Positions 45,181 to 54,826 of a stretch of DNA of 64,000 bases are shown here, in pieces. A model generated the notes under the pieces. It made no database searches. It worked only from the letters and a program-made list of their open reading frames with translations, and was not told the DNA's origin. Origin of the DNA: Marinoscillum pacificum (GTDB taxonomy: Bacteria > Bacteroidota > Bacteroidia > Cytophagales > Cyclobacteriaceae). Made by a program: the position numbers and the translations under genes. Position 1 is the first letter of the stretch. Each line of letters opens with the position of its first letter. The stretch spans positions 1,302,001 through 1,366,000 of the forward strand of contig NZ_JAMZMJ010000001.1 of assembly GCF_024714495.1 (NCBI RefSeq), written 5' to 3'.

Positions 45181-47679
45181 TTAAAATTTATAAGTAACTG
45201 TGAGCAAGGCATTTCTTGGAGCACCCGGGAACAGACGAGTGTAGTTCTGTGCACCTAGCCAATAAGTTTCGTCTAGCAGGTTATTTACCTTCACCATCAA
45301 CTGCATATTGGAGTTGACTGGCTTATAATAGACTGCTGCATCGAAGATGGTATAAGCAGGCACCATAAAGTCTCTGGTGAACCAGGGGACTTTGTCTCCG
45401 CTATACTGCATGCCCAATCCCAATCCAAGACCTCTCAACGCACCTTTGCTTTCAAAATCATATCTCGTCCATAGGTTAGCACTGTTCTGCGGTGTATTTT
45501 CTTTACGCTCACCTTCAAGTGCTTCATCAGCATCTTCTACAATTTCTGCATTGATGTAACTGTAAGAAGCAAATACTTGCCAGTTGGGCATTACATAGCC
45601 TGACATGTCCCACTCAAAGCCTCTACTCCTGTCAGCTCCACGCTGTACCAATAAGTCAGGAACATCAGCAGATGGTATCAAGATGTTTTCCTGATTGATT
45701 TCGTAAAGGGCTACACTCATCGTAACCCCACCATCTAACATGGTGGCTTTAGCCCCGACCTCTTTCAAATCGCTGATCAATGGATCATATTGTGCAGGAG
45801 AATCGGTTGCCCAGAAGAAAGCTCCGGTACTAGGCATTAAAGTAACTGTATTAGACTGTGGCTGATAACCTTGCAAATACGTGGCATAGACGTTGACGTT
45901 CTTACTCACTTCATAGCTCAGTCCTAACCTTGGAATGAATGATTCATTTTTGAAGCTTTTCTCCGTAGACAAATCATGGTTGGTCATGTCTTCATACCAC
46001 TCATATCTCGCACTCAAAAGCGCCGTTAACTTTCCCGCCTTCAATTGCTCCTGAATGTATGCCGCATGAGTTGTACTGAGGTTTGGAGGAATAGCGAAAA
46101 CCGAATTCATCGTGTAGTTTTGCACATTCTTGATGGTATTGGATGGATTACTCAGATTAAAATGAGCAACATTAGGTACAGGCATGGTCACACCATTCAC
46201 TTCCATCATTTGATACGCATCTGCATTGGCAGGGTCATAACCATTCGTAACTGATCCATCATTGAGTAGATAACCTCTAGCTGAGTTTTGTCCTCCTCCA
46301 AGCTTTCTATTCCACCTGTGCAGGTCATATCCCACAAGCACCTTGTGATTCACATCACCAGTGTTTAGATCAAAATTGAAATACGCATTCAAGTTGTCTA
46401 CATCCCAGAACTGCTGACGCTGTACGTAACGCATCGCTACCATATCATTCACAGGGTTTCCATCTCTATCTACGGCAAATGCATTAGTGGTTCGGTGCTC
46501 TTCCAAATCCTCTCTCCATGTCTGCTTCATATAAGCACCATTGAAACTGATGTTGTCAGTCAGTTTTCTAGAAAGGCTGGTTGTCATGATCCACTCTTCC
46601 GATTGGAAGTAGTCATTGGTTGCACCCAGGTTGAGACTAATGGGTGTGCTGTTCAAATCTGTCACTCCTGCTTGTGCTCCAAATATTGGTTGACCTCTAT
46701 CCAGTGTTCCTAAGTTGTTACTGTAGATCATTTCCACATTAATCGCCGTTTTATCATCTGGCACGTAGCTGATAGATGGAGACACCAACAACGCATTATT
46801 CTGAACCAAATCACGGTACGATTCTGCCTTTTGAACTCCTGCATTCACTCGATAAAGCAACGTTTTTGATTCATTGAGAGGACCTGTGAAATCCAATGCT
46901 CCCCTCATCGTACTGAAGCTACCCACACTCATGCTCACCTCTTTGCGATCTTCGGCAAGTGGTTTTTTGGTCACGATGTTGATACTTCCTCCCGGATCCA
47001 CACTTGAGAAAGTTACAGAAGCAGGGCCCTTCAGTACTTCTACACGCTCCACATTCGATGTGATGGGCTGTAAGAAATAGTACTGACGTGTACGCATCCC
47101 ATTGATGATCTGTCCTTCTTCGTTTTGACTTATCCCGCGAATGTTATACTGATTGTAAACACTTGATGGAGACACTCCGCTCACACCTTTCACCGCGTCA
47201 GCCAACTGAAATGCTTGCCTATCAGCAATAAACTCTTTCGTCACTGCAGTCAAAGACTGAGGTAGTTCTTTGTTCTTAATACCCGTTTTGGTTGCTGAGA
47301 AGGAGTAATCACTATTGTAATCGCGCTGTGATCTACCGACTATCTCCACAGTTTGCAACTCAACCTGATTTTCCTGCAACTTGATAGTTCCAAGATCATA
47401 CGTTTTTTCTTCGGCAATATTGATGTTTTGCTTATAAGTAGCGAATCCTACAAAACGAGCTTCTAGTTTATAAGTACCCTTTTCTGGCAAAGTGATGACA
47501 AATACACCTTTGCCATCTGTGGTTGTTCCTTCTTTAATTGTTGAGTTAGAAAATGATACCGTAACTCCTGGTAGCGATTGGCTTTGAGCATCCAGAATGG
47601 TTCCAGTCACCTTATATTGTGAATAGGAACTATACATGAGCCCAATGAGCCCCACTAAAAGTAAAAATCTAATTTTCAT
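45181..47679 (-). CDS. TonB-dependent siderophore-type receptor
   Basis: 832 aa. Signal peptide, carboxypeptidase-regulatory domain (VTGTILDAQSQSLPGVTVSF, about 23-105), then a FhuA/FpvA-like plug (FQLADAVKGVSGVSPSSVYNQYNIRGISQNEEGQIINGMRT ... RVEVLKGPASVTFSSVDPGGSINIVTKKP) and a barrel ending in the C-terminal aromatic TYKF. The plug motifs are those of siderophore receptors. It sits between the ABC ATPase and the two permeases in one operon, so uptake of a metal chelate (or its peptide carrier) is inferred. Confidence 0.92.
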   Translation of the reverse strand: MKIRFLLLVGLIGLMYSSYSQYKVTGTILDAQSQSLPGVTVSFSNSTIKEGTTTDGKGVFVITLPEKGTYKLEARFVGFATYKQNINIAEEKTYDLGTIKLQENQVELQTVEIVGRSQRDYNSDYSFSATKTGIKNKELPQSLTAVTKEFIADRQAFQLADAVKGVSGVSPSSVYNQYNIRGISQNEEGQIINGMRTRQYYFLQPITSNVERVEVLKGPASVTFSSVDPGGSINIVTKKPLAEDRKEVSMSVGSFSTMRGALDFTGPLNESKTLLYRVNAGVQKAESYRDLVQNNALLVSPSISYVPDDKTAINVEMIYSNNLGTLDRGQPIFGAQAGVTDLNSTPISLNLGATNDYFQSEEWIMTTSLSRKLTDNISFNGAYMKQTWREDLEEHRTTNAFAVDRDGNPVNDMVAMRYVQRQQFWDVDNLNAYFNFDLNTGDVNHKVLVGYDLHRWNRKLGGGQNSARGYLLNDGSVTNGYDPANADAYQMMEVNGVTMPVPNVAHFNLSNPSNTIKNVQNYTMNSVFAIPPNLSTTHAAYIQEQLKAGKLTALLSARYEWYEDMTNHDLSTEKSFKNESFIPRLGLSYEVSKNVNVYATYLQGYQPQSNTVTLMPSTGAFFWATDSPAQYDPLISDLKEVGAKATMLDGGVTMSVALYEINQENILIPSADVPDLLVQRGADRSRGFEWDMSGYVMPNWQVFASYSYINAEIVEDADEALEGERKENTPQNSANLWTRYDFESKGALRGLGLGLGMQYSGDKVPWFTRDFMVPAYTIFDAAVYYKPVNSNMQLMVKVNNLLDETYWLGAQNYTRLFPGAPRNALLTVTYKF

Positions 47680-47731
47680 TAATCTCTGTTTAGCTGAATT
47701 GTAATTGGAAATAAGATGAGTTTGTGATGCT

Positions 47732-48421
47732 TTAGATAGTTTTTAAATAAAGCTCCTGAAGCTCCAAAGCACTGACACTGTTTGTTTCAGCTGAGTGAAC
47801 CAGGTTGCCTTCTTTCATAATACCGATGCGTGTCCCTACATTAACTGCATTGAAAATATCATGAGTGGCCATGAAAATAGAATTACCATCCTGTGCCAGT
47901 TCCTTACAGATTTTGGTAAACTCATCCGTTGCCTTTGGATCCAAACCAGAAGTTGGTTCGTCCATAAAGATCACTTTGGCTTTTTTAGATAGTGCGATAG
48001 CAATGCCTACTTTCTGCCTCATTCCCTTAGAGTATGATGACAACTTCTTTTGGTGGTCATTTTCTTTGAGACCAGCCTTTAAGAGCAACTGAGACAAAAA
48101 AGCACGATCATGCTTGTGACCAGCCAGTCGGCTAAAAAAGTCCAGGTTTTCGAGCCCTGTCATGTTACCATAAAGCTGAACGATCTCCGGTATGTAAGCG
48201 ATTAGTTCATTGGTATTGCCAGCCCCCACTTCTACTCCATCGATCAGGGCTTTGCCTCCATCAGGTTTTAGTAATCCTAAGAACAAATTGATCGTAGTGG
48301 TCTTCCCTGCTCCATTTTGACCAAGCAAACAGTACACCTCTCCTGCACCCACACTCAGGTTGAGTCCATTGAGCGCTACCTGCTGTCCGTATTGCTTCGT
48401 TAGGTTGATAGCTTCCAACAT
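47732..48421 (-). CDS. ABC transporter ATP-binding protein
   Basis: 229 aa. Walker A GQNGAGKTTT, Q-loop, signature SSYSKGMRQK, Walker B KVIFMDEPTSGLDP, D-loop and switch His (MATHDIF) are all present, so the ATPase should be active. It belongs to the class that energises ABC-2 permeases, in line with the two DUF3526 permease genes downstream. First gene of the operon; two copies of the TGCAAT palindrome lie within 90 bases upstream. Confidence 0.93.
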   Translation of the reverse strand: MLEAINLTKQYGQQVALNGLNLSVGAGEVYCLLGQNGAGKTTTINLFLGLLKPDGGKALIDGVEVGAGNTNELIAYIPEIVQLYGNMTGLENLDFFSRLAGHKHDRAFLSQLLLKAGLKENDHQKKLSSYSKGMRQKVGIAIALSKKAKVIFMDEPTSGLDPKATDEFTKICKELAQDGNSIFMATHDIFNAVNVGTRIGIMKEGNLVHSAETNSVSALELQELYLKTI

Positions 48422-48454
48422 AGTTGAATCTATTAGTTGATTGTAAGTTGTAAA

Positions 48455-48469
48455 TGCAATTATGTTGCA
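48455..48469. promoter_or_regulatory. operator palindrome 1 before the ABC/TonB operon
   Basis: TGCAATTATGTTGCA, same length and pattern as the sites before the DUF4625 and Fur/Zur-type genes; 33 bases upstream of the ATPase ATG. Confidence 0.7.
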
Positions 48470-48494
48470 ATATTAAATCAAACAATCTCACTAA

Positions 48495-48509
48495 TGCAAT
48501 TATGTTGCG
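48495..48509. promoter_or_regulatory. operator palindrome 2 before the ABC/TonB operon
   Basis: TGCAATTATGTTGCG, exactly 40 bp (about four helical turns) from the first copy and identical at 14 of 15 positions. Duplicate sites on one DNA face suggest cooperative binding. Confidence 0.7.
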
Positions 48510-48637
48510 TTTATTTTCCTGTTGAAAAAATAGACCTGAGCAATTTTCAGCATTCTCAATAATGAAATTTTTTACTCTGTATTTCAAAGTACTTTCTAAT
48601 CTATTTTATACCTTTACTTCGTAATTGAACTAAAGAG

Positions 48638-49396
48638 ATGAAGGATTTCGCTACTAAAAATTCGATTGTACGAAAGATCTGGGGTAACTCAGATACCGTA
48701 TTGCTGATTTTCGCTGGAGCATCAGCGGAATTTGCTCTGAACAAGTCTGTGGACTGGCTTTACTTCACCGGCAAGCTACCTTCAGATCCATTAGGTAGAC
48801 TTTTTTCTACAGTTACTTACGCTCAAAAGATTGTATTTGCATCCGAGTCTGATGCTTTCAATGTGATCGACTCAATGAACAACATACATGGAAATGTCTC
48901 CACAGCAAGAGGTTTTCAAATCCCAAACCACGCCTATCAGGATGTTTTGTATCTATTGATTCATTACTCTATAGTGGCTTACGAAATACTTGAAAGACCT
49001 TTGGTCTATTCTGAAAAAGAGGAAATATTTAATGTCTTCACCAAGTTGGGCAATCGAATGAATATTCAGAACCTACCCTCTTCCTTCAACGAATGGGTAG
49101 TTATTAGACAATCCTCACTCATGCAACATCTTGCCTTCAGTGATCACTCTCAAGATCTTTTCAAACAATACAAAAAACATCTTGGGAAAACCCGATATTT
49201 CGTTCTTCAGGAAGTGTACAGACTGATCACCCCATCACATGTTCAAAATCTACTTCACCTGAAACGAAAGTCACTTTTCACAGGTATCATCGTGCCCTAC
49301 AAAGTAGCTAAGAAAGTCCGTCTCGATTTCCTAATTAAGAAGTTATTACTCCCAGTAGAATTTCAACAAGACATTAAAGCACTGAACATCGCTTAA
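48638..49396 (+). CDS. MpaB-like oxygenase (DUF2236)
   Basis: 252 aa, soluble, helical. The N-terminal half has the DUF2236/MpaB pattern: SIVRKIWGNSDTVLLIFAGASAEFAL, DPLGRLFSTVTYAQKIVFAS, NIHGNVS, and NHAYQDVLYLLIHYSIVAYEI. The family includes rubber oxygenase-like haem proteins and MpaB acyl oxygenase; no substrate can be inferred. Divergent from the ABC/TonB operon, sharing about 215 bases of upstream DNA with its operators, and convergent with the desaturase gene 17 bases on. Confidence 0.85.
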   Translation: MKDFATKNSIVRKIWGNSDTVLLIFAGASAEFALNKSVDWLYFTGKLPSDPLGRLFSTVTYAQKIVFASESDAFNVIDSMNNIHGNVSTARGFQIPNHAYQDVLYLLIHYSIVAYEILERPLVYSEKEEIFNVFTKLGNRMNIQNLPSSFNEWVVIRQSSLMQHLAFSDHSQDLFKQYKKHLGKTRYFVLQEVYRLITPSHVQNLLHLKRKSLFTGIIVPYKVAKKVRLDFLIKKLLLPVEFQQDIKALNIA

Positions 49397-49413
49397 TGCA
49401 ATATCCCTGTTAA

Positions 49414-50496
49414 TTAGACATCTGCTGACCCTAAAGATTTAAGCATTTTCAAATGCCCAAGTACTGCAGAAGCCAGTGAAGGTTCAGTGTGGTATGGCAA
49501 ACCAAACTCACTAGCCGTTTCCTTAACTATACCAGAAATTTGGCGGTAATGTATATGGCAAATATGCGGGAATAAATGATGCTCAATCTGGTGATTAAGC
49601 CCACCAGTAAACCAAAACAATATCCTGCTATTCACACCGAAATTGGCTGTTGTCTTTAACTGATGAGCCAATCGGTTATCATCTATTTTCCCATCCTCTG
49701 AAAAAGTAAATTCAGATGTTTCCACTACATGAGCACATTGAAAGGTGAAAGTCAGAATAAATCCTGCAACGAAGTGCATGCTCAGAAACATCAACAACAC
49801 CATCCAAAAAGGGACAGATAATATCAATGTCGGGAGCACTAAAAACAAGCTCCAGTAAACAGCTTTACGAATAACAACCTGGACAATATGAATAAAAAAT
49901 GGCGTTCCAGATGGAATCAAACCTTTTTGCTTATACCCATAAGCCTTGGAAAAGTCCTTTACGGTCACCCAAATGAGTGTAGATAATCCGTAAAAAAACA
50001 TGGCGTATAAGTGTTGAAATCTCTGAATTGATGCGTGAGGTTGATTCGGTGAAAATCGGAAAATAAACCGAGGTTCAATATCCTCATCAGCATCCTCCAC
50101 ATTGGTATAGGTATGGTGAAGCACATTGTGTTGAATTTTCCAGTTTTTAGGATCCACTCCTATCACCCAGCAGCATAGAGCTACAAACTGATTGATCCAT
50201 TTACTTTTGGAATAAGAGCTATGCAAACTATCATGCATCACTGCCATTCCGATGAACGCAATCCCGAATCCCATGATACACCATAGAAGAAATAACAACG
50301 GTATGCTCTGAATATTTCCAAAAAGGATCAAGGCATAAGGCCCCAGATAGATGGTCATCGCCGTGATGGATTTCATCACCATCTCTGCATTGGCATTTTT
50401 AGTAATTTGATTATCCTTAAAATAGGCGTTAACTCGTGCTTGTAATGTAGAAGCAAATTCTACATTGCACTTGTTTGAAAAAGTGTAGGTCTTCAA
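49414..50496 (-). CDS. front-end type fatty acid desaturase
   Basis: 360-aa membrane di-iron enzyme with three His boxes: HDSLHSS (about residue 88), HNVLHH (about 124) and HQIEHHLFPH (about 305). The QIEHH form of the last box is typical of front-end (delta-5/6) desaturases; the N-terminal cytochrome b5 domain of eukaryotic members is absent, as usual in bacteria. Four membrane segments. Single gene; role in unsaturated membrane lipid synthesis expected. Confidence 0.92.
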   Translation of the reverse strand: MKTYTFSNKCNVEFASTLQARVNAYFKDNQITKNANAEMVMKSITAMTIYLGPYALILFGNIQSIPLLFLLWCIMGFGIAFIGMAVMHDSLHSSYSKSKWINQFVALCCWVIGVDPKNWKIQHNVLHHTYTNVEDADEDIEPRFIFRFSPNQPHASIQRFQHLYAMFFYGLSTLIWVTVKDFSKAYGYKQKGLIPSGTPFFIHIVQVVIRKAVYWSLFLVLPTLILSVPFWMVLLMFLSMHFVAGFILTFTFQCAHVVETSEFTFSEDGKIDDNRLAHQLKTTANFGVNSRILFWFTGGLNHQIEHHLFPHICHIHYRQISGIVKETASEFGLPYHTEPSLASAVLGHLKMLKSLGSADV

Positions 50497-50733
50497 TTAG
50501 GTCTTTGGTTTGGTTAATTTCAGTCTCTGTAGAAAGAAATCTATCATTCCAGTATTTCTACGGCAGTAAAATACGGAGCTATTCTTAATGTGATTTTAAA
50601 AAGTAAAAAAGCTAAATGGAAGACAAGAATGTATTCCATGTGAGAAACTTATAAACTCTAATCTTCAAATAAGTACATATTTTTCGTCAATGCCTACTTT
50701 TTCCCGAACAATCTCCCATTTATACAAATAAAT

Positions 50734-53466
50734 TCATCCGAATTTCCTCACTTGATAAGTAAACTTCAACATAAAGTATTGCTGAAGAACCTGAGTTCGG
50801 GTCTCTTCTATGTAGGAAGCCCCTACTGATTGACTAACACTTTGATTTTGACCTAATAAGTCAAAAACAGACAACTCCAATTCTCCTGAATTATTCTTCA
50901 AGAATTTCTTAGCTAAACTCATGTTCCACAACGTGTAGCTAACATCGGAAGCATCGGACACACCATTGTATTGCTGATATCCTATATCACTTCGAAACAC
51001 AAACCCCTTCCAGAAGATGTAGTTTAGCTCCCCTCCTAATGATTGCAAAACGTATTGGCTGTTATTAGTCGATTGAATAGAGTTCTTCACCAGATTACCA
51101 CTCACACTGTATGAAACATTAAAATCAATGTTTTCATTGATATGACTCACCACAGCTAGTTTACCATTTGCTCCATAGGTATTGGAAAAGCTTTCAACAT
51201 TATTCGTCACTCCAGGAAGGCGCTTATAAGAAAACCCCAAGGACGTGTTGAGATTGGACTCAATAGCCGAAATGGAAACCGAATGAGTGGTATTGTTGCT
51301 AATATTCCAATAGCCATCCAGATTCACAGGAACAGAAAGCTGAGCACCTCTACCTGCCGTAACGTCCTCGGAAAGGACAGAATCTGAAGTCATGATGTAG
51401 GTTGCATTGGTTATGTAATTACTCGTAGTTTCCACGCGCGTGAAATTCGAAAGGGAAGTATTCTTTTCCACATTGGCTTTTGCAAACCGAACCATCAAAC
51501 TATTGGAATAACTCTGATTCAACTCAGGATTACCCATGGTCAAAAACAGTGGACTGCTATTATCAATCACATTCTGCAATTGATCAATGGAAGGCTCATC
51601 GGTAGATCCAGCATATCTCAAAAACATGTCAGCACCTCCTGGCAAATCTATCCTACCCATAATGGTCGGTAGAACACTGTGAAAATGCTTAGCATATTGT
51701 CCTTCTGTAGGGAATTGCTGATTATTATCCAGTGTTGCATATTGATAGGCCAGGCCAAAATCAAACATCTTATTGAATGCACGATTAGCAAAATTGATCG
51801 AAGGTGAATGCGTTGTGTATCCACTCTCAAACTTGTTGGACAAAGAGCTCACAAAATCACTTTCTCCATCAGACAAGTCCACATAGGTTTTCTTATCAGA
51901 AGATCTAGACTGATGAGTGACTCGGTAACTTGTGGAAAGCTGGGCAGTTCCGCCAACAGGTTCTGTATATGTAATATCAGATTGCCAGTTAGTAACCCGT
52001 TCATCTGTATGATAATCAATTAATGAATCCGCTGACAAATCCTGGTAATAATTATCTCGTGTTATATCATTGAGCTTGTTTGTCACTTCGATAGAAAGAG
52101 AGCGTCCAATCTTATTGAACTTGTGCTGAAACAACACTTCATTTTCCAGATTATAAGCCACATTGTCACTTTGATAATCATTATCTGTACGATTGATCAA
52201 TTCTAATTGCTCATCAAAAGTCTGACCTAATGTATGAGTTTGGCTACTGTTGTTTTGATAACTCAATGTAGGCCGTACTACTAATTTATTCCTGTCATTG
52301 ATAGCATATGTAATCCGTGAGTTAAAGCGATGATTCGCATTATCGGAAGAAGATGTTACCGATTCATCATAAGTCTGTGTCTCATCAGTTAAAAAAGTTT
52401 CTCGATTGGTCTCTTGATCGTTTTGATTTGCTGTTTGATTGTAAAAATAGCTACCCTCAAAGGTGACTTTGGAGCCCCAATTATCAGTAAAGTTGCCACC
52501 TAGAGCATTGGTTTTGCTTATACCACTTTGCAAACCAGTAAAGAAACCTGAACTCCCTTGCCCTGGTCCTCCTCGAAATCCTCCACGACCTCCGCCACCA
52601 ACACCCGCTAAATCTTCACTACTGAAATTCTGCTGATTGATATTGTTGGACATGCCCATAACAGTAAGTCTGGAATCTTTGTGAAAAGAGTTGATGTTTC
52701 CACCTGCGGTATACAAATCATTGGTTCCGTAGCCTGCGTATAACCGACCGAAAACACCATTTTGTTTTTCTTCTTTAGTCACCACATTGATGGTCTTTGT
52801 TGTATTACCATCATTAAACCCTGTCAATTGAGATTGTTCACTCATCTGATCAAATACCTCAACACGCTTGACCACTTCTGCAGGAATTGTATTCAGAGAA
52901 AGAAGTGGATCCTGACCAAAAAATCGCTTCCCATCAAGTAGCACTTGCTGAACAGTTTCTCCATTGGCTGAGACACCATCATCATCCACCACAATCCCAG
53001 GCATTTTACTTACCAAATCTCTCGTACTTGCATCAGGATTTACCTTGAATGCATCGGCATTGTACAAAATCGTATCACCTTTTTGCTCTACAGGCACTAC
53101 GTCACCTTTTATCTCGACCACATCCAGCACTTTAGAGTCTGGTTCCAGGCTAATGACTCCAAGATTAACCCCAGACTGACTCACACGAATGATTTGTGTA
53201 TAGGTCTTATAACTTAGACTCTGGATGATAATCCGGTAAAACGCTTGCTCCAGATTCTTAACTTGAAAAGATCCGTCCACTGCACTTACAGCATATTTGG
53301 ATCGAGGTGAATCCTTAACATTTTTAAAGAATATCGTTGCTCCAATAACAGCAGATTGATCTTTAGCATCTTTGATACTTCCTACAGCTGTGATCGTCTC
53401 GTCTTGAGCAGCAGCAGATAATACGCTCATCAATAGAGCGACTCCCAGTACGTATTTGACTAACAT
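50734..53466 (-). CDS. outer-membrane beta-barrel protein with carboxypeptidase-regulatory domain
   Basis: 910 aa. Signal peptide (cleaved near SAAAQD), a carboxypeptidase-regulatory-like domain (AVGSIKDAKDQSAVIGATIFF, about 25-105), a plug-like region (DASTRDLVSKMPGIVVDDDGVSANGETVQQVLLDGKRFF), and a large barrel of the outer_membrane_beta-barrel family, lacking typical SusC features. A Gly/Arg-rich loop (GVGGGGRGGFRGGPGQG, about residue 290) stands out. The next gene encodes a Spy-like periplasmic helper 10 bases upstream, so the two form an operon. Substrate unknown. Confidence 0.88.
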   Translation of the reverse strand: MLVKYVLGVALLMSVLSAAAQDETITAVGSIKDAKDQSAVIGATIFFKNVKDSPRSKYAVSAVDGSFQVKNLEQAFYRIIIQSLSYKTYTQIIRVSQSGVNLGVISLEPDSKVLDVVEIKGDVVPVEQKGDTILYNADAFKVNPDASTRDLVSKMPGIVVDDDGVSANGETVQQVLLDGKRFFGQDPLLSLNTIPAEVVKRVEVFDQMSEQSQLTGFNDGNTTKTINVVTKEEKQNGVFGRLYAGYGTNDLYTAGGNINSFHKDSRLTVMGMSNNINQQNFSSEDLAGVGGGGRGGFRGGPGQGSSGFFTGLQSGISKTNALGGNFTDNWGSKVTFEGSYFYNQTANQNDQETNRETFLTDETQTYDESVTSSSDNANHRFNSRITYAINDRNKLVVRPTLSYQNNSSQTHTLGQTFDEQLELINRTDNDYQSDNVAYNLENEVLFQHKFNKIGRSLSIEVTNKLNDITRDNYYQDLSADSLIDYHTDERVTNWQSDITYTEPVGGTAQLSTSYRVTHQSRSSDKKTYVDLSDGESDFVSSLSNKFESGYTTHSPSINFANRAFNKMFDFGLAYQYATLDNNQQFPTEGQYAKHFHSVLPTIMGRIDLPGGADMFLRYAGSTDEPSIDQLQNVIDNSSPLFLTMGNPELNQSYSNSLMVRFAKANVEKNTSLSNFTRVETTSNYITNATYIMTSDSVLSEDVTAGRGAQLSVPVNLDGYWNISNNTTHSVSISAIESNLNTSLGFSYKRLPGVTNNVESFSNTYGANGKLAVVSHINENIDFNVSYSVSGNLVKNSIQSTNNSQYVLQSLGGELNYIFWKGFVFRSDIGYQQYNGVSDASDVSYTLWNMSLAKKFLKNNSGELELSVFDLLGQNQSVSQSVGASYIEETRTQVLQQYFMLKFTYQVRKFG

Positions 53467-53476
53467 GTTCGTAGAA

Positions 53477-53923
53477 TTACTGATCTGAAACAGTCGTATC
53501 GGCAGGATTCACCTGCTCTGTTCGCCTTCTTCGAGCGCCAAAAGCACTCTCTATCTGATCAAGGTAGATCGCATATTGATCACTATTCAGCACATCTTTG
53601 ATGAGATTGTTCTTTTCCTCACGGAGCGCATCCATTTTAGCTCTCATGGATTCTCGATCCATTGAGCCTCTATTGTTTCGCATCTCCTCCATATTCTGCT
53701 TCATGGTCAGGGCAAACTCATCATAAATGCCATCCAACAGCAGTTTTTGATCATCGGAAAGGTTCGAGATGTTCTTATATAGCGTTTGTTTTTCACGACT
53801 CACCATATCAGACATGTCCATTCCTCCGGGAGGTCTACCAGGGGGCTGAGAAAAGACTTGTGGTATATTGAATAGGGCGACTAGAAATGACGCCAATAGA
53901 GCAGTTTTTATTGAAATATGCAT
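53477..53923 (-). CDS. periplasmic Spy/CpxP-like helical protein
   Basis: 148 aa with a signal peptide (LFNIPQVFSQ), a Pro/Gly/Met segment (PPGRPPGGMDMSDM), and a long charged helical domain with SDDQKLLLDGIYDEFALTMKQN and LNSDQYAIYLDQI, resembling the LTXXQ-type proteins Spy and CpxP. Such proteins chaperone or sense extracytoplasmic stress. It is cotranscribed with the outer-membrane barrel gene, suggesting help in barrel passage or metal sensing (inference). Confidence 0.8.
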   Translation of the reverse strand: MHISIKTALLASFLVALFNIPQVFSQPPGRPPGGMDMSDMVSREKQTLYKNISNLSDDQKLLLDGIYDEFALTMKQNMEEMRNNRGSMDRESMRAKMDALREEKNNLIKDVLNSDQYAIYLDQIESAFGARRRRTEQVNPADTTVSDQ

Positions 53924-54073
53924 GAACGGTCAGTTGTTTCTATTTGAATTACAACTTGAAATTACTAACCGATAAGCTACTGTGCAGAAGTTTTCAACCA
54001 ATACACTCATAATGTCAACAAACCATGACTTATAATCAATATTGACTTTTATGAATGACAAGAAACTGATTAA

Positions 54074-54511
54074 TTAAAACAAATAGCGCATTTTCACTAC
54101 AATGGTGTCGCTAGCAGGGTAAGTAAATGCAAAATCATCAAATCGAGGCAATCTAAACCCTTTTACTTGAAAGTTACTAAACCCGAATCCCTCCTCAGGA
54201 AAGATGAATCCCATATCCACAACATTGTTACCATTGGCATCGTCTAATACAGCCAATCCATACTTTTTCCCAGGCTTTAGATCAGAAACTGTACCAATAA
54301 GACTTCCATCTCTCATCGTCCATTTCTCAAAATTGATTTCTCTGGAAGGTAAGCGTTGATCCCAGCTTTCCTGATTTTCATAAAGACCAACAAAAATGAA
54401 TCCATCCGGATATTTGATTCCTTCAAATCGCACGGTAACCGATATTGCAGGATTGGACCACCATGTTCCAAACAGTGAGATCCACAATAAACAAGTCTTA
54501 ATCATAAACAA
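54074..54511 (-). CDS. DUF2141 periplasmic protein
   Basis: 145 aa, signal peptide (CLLWISLFGTWWSNPAIS), then a beta-sandwich with DUF2141 features: GFIFVGLYENQESW near the start, YGLAVLDDANGNNVVDMGF in the middle (Ca-binding-like DxNxN) and PEEGFGFSN, a family hallmark. Function unknown. It stands alone; about 150 bases from the Spy-like gene. Confidence 0.85.
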   Translation of the reverse strand: MFMIKTCLLWISLFGTWWSNPAISVTVRFEGIKYPDGFIFVGLYENQESWDQRLPSREINFEKWTMRDGSLIGTVSDLKPGKKYGLAVLDDANGNNVVDMGFIFPEEGFGFSNFQVKGFRLPRFDDFAFTYPASDTIVVKMRYLF

Positions 54512-54826
54512 TCAAGCAATTCCAACTTCACACGTATTCCAACACAGGATTGCTTCGAACTATTACGCAAATATCAACACAGTGTTATTTAAAATACCGC
54601 ATCATTTACAAAAAAGAACTTGAACTAATAAAACTTGATCAAGTTATAGTGATCAGCCTATCAAGTACTAATCGTTGATCCTAAGTCAATAAGCTCATTG
54701 ACATGAGTAATAATCGATCCAAAATGAAGTAAAAAGAGAATATTGAGGTTAATTTCCTGTACCAAGAAAAGCTAGCATTCAACCATTAGTTTACCTGGAA
54801 GTTAAATGCAAAAAACAATTATCAAA
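54512..54826. other. gene-free stretch with a small palindrome
   Basis: No coding frame. AACTTGATCAAGTT at 54632-54645 is a perfect 14-bp palindrome with repeated TGATC around it (54650, 54678); a regulator site is possible but unsupported. Confidence 0.4.

Noticed and set aside
54632-54645. AACTTGATCAAGTT palindrome as an operator
   Set aside because: Single copy, far from any start codon (about 180 bases before the end of the kinase gene), no second site to support it.
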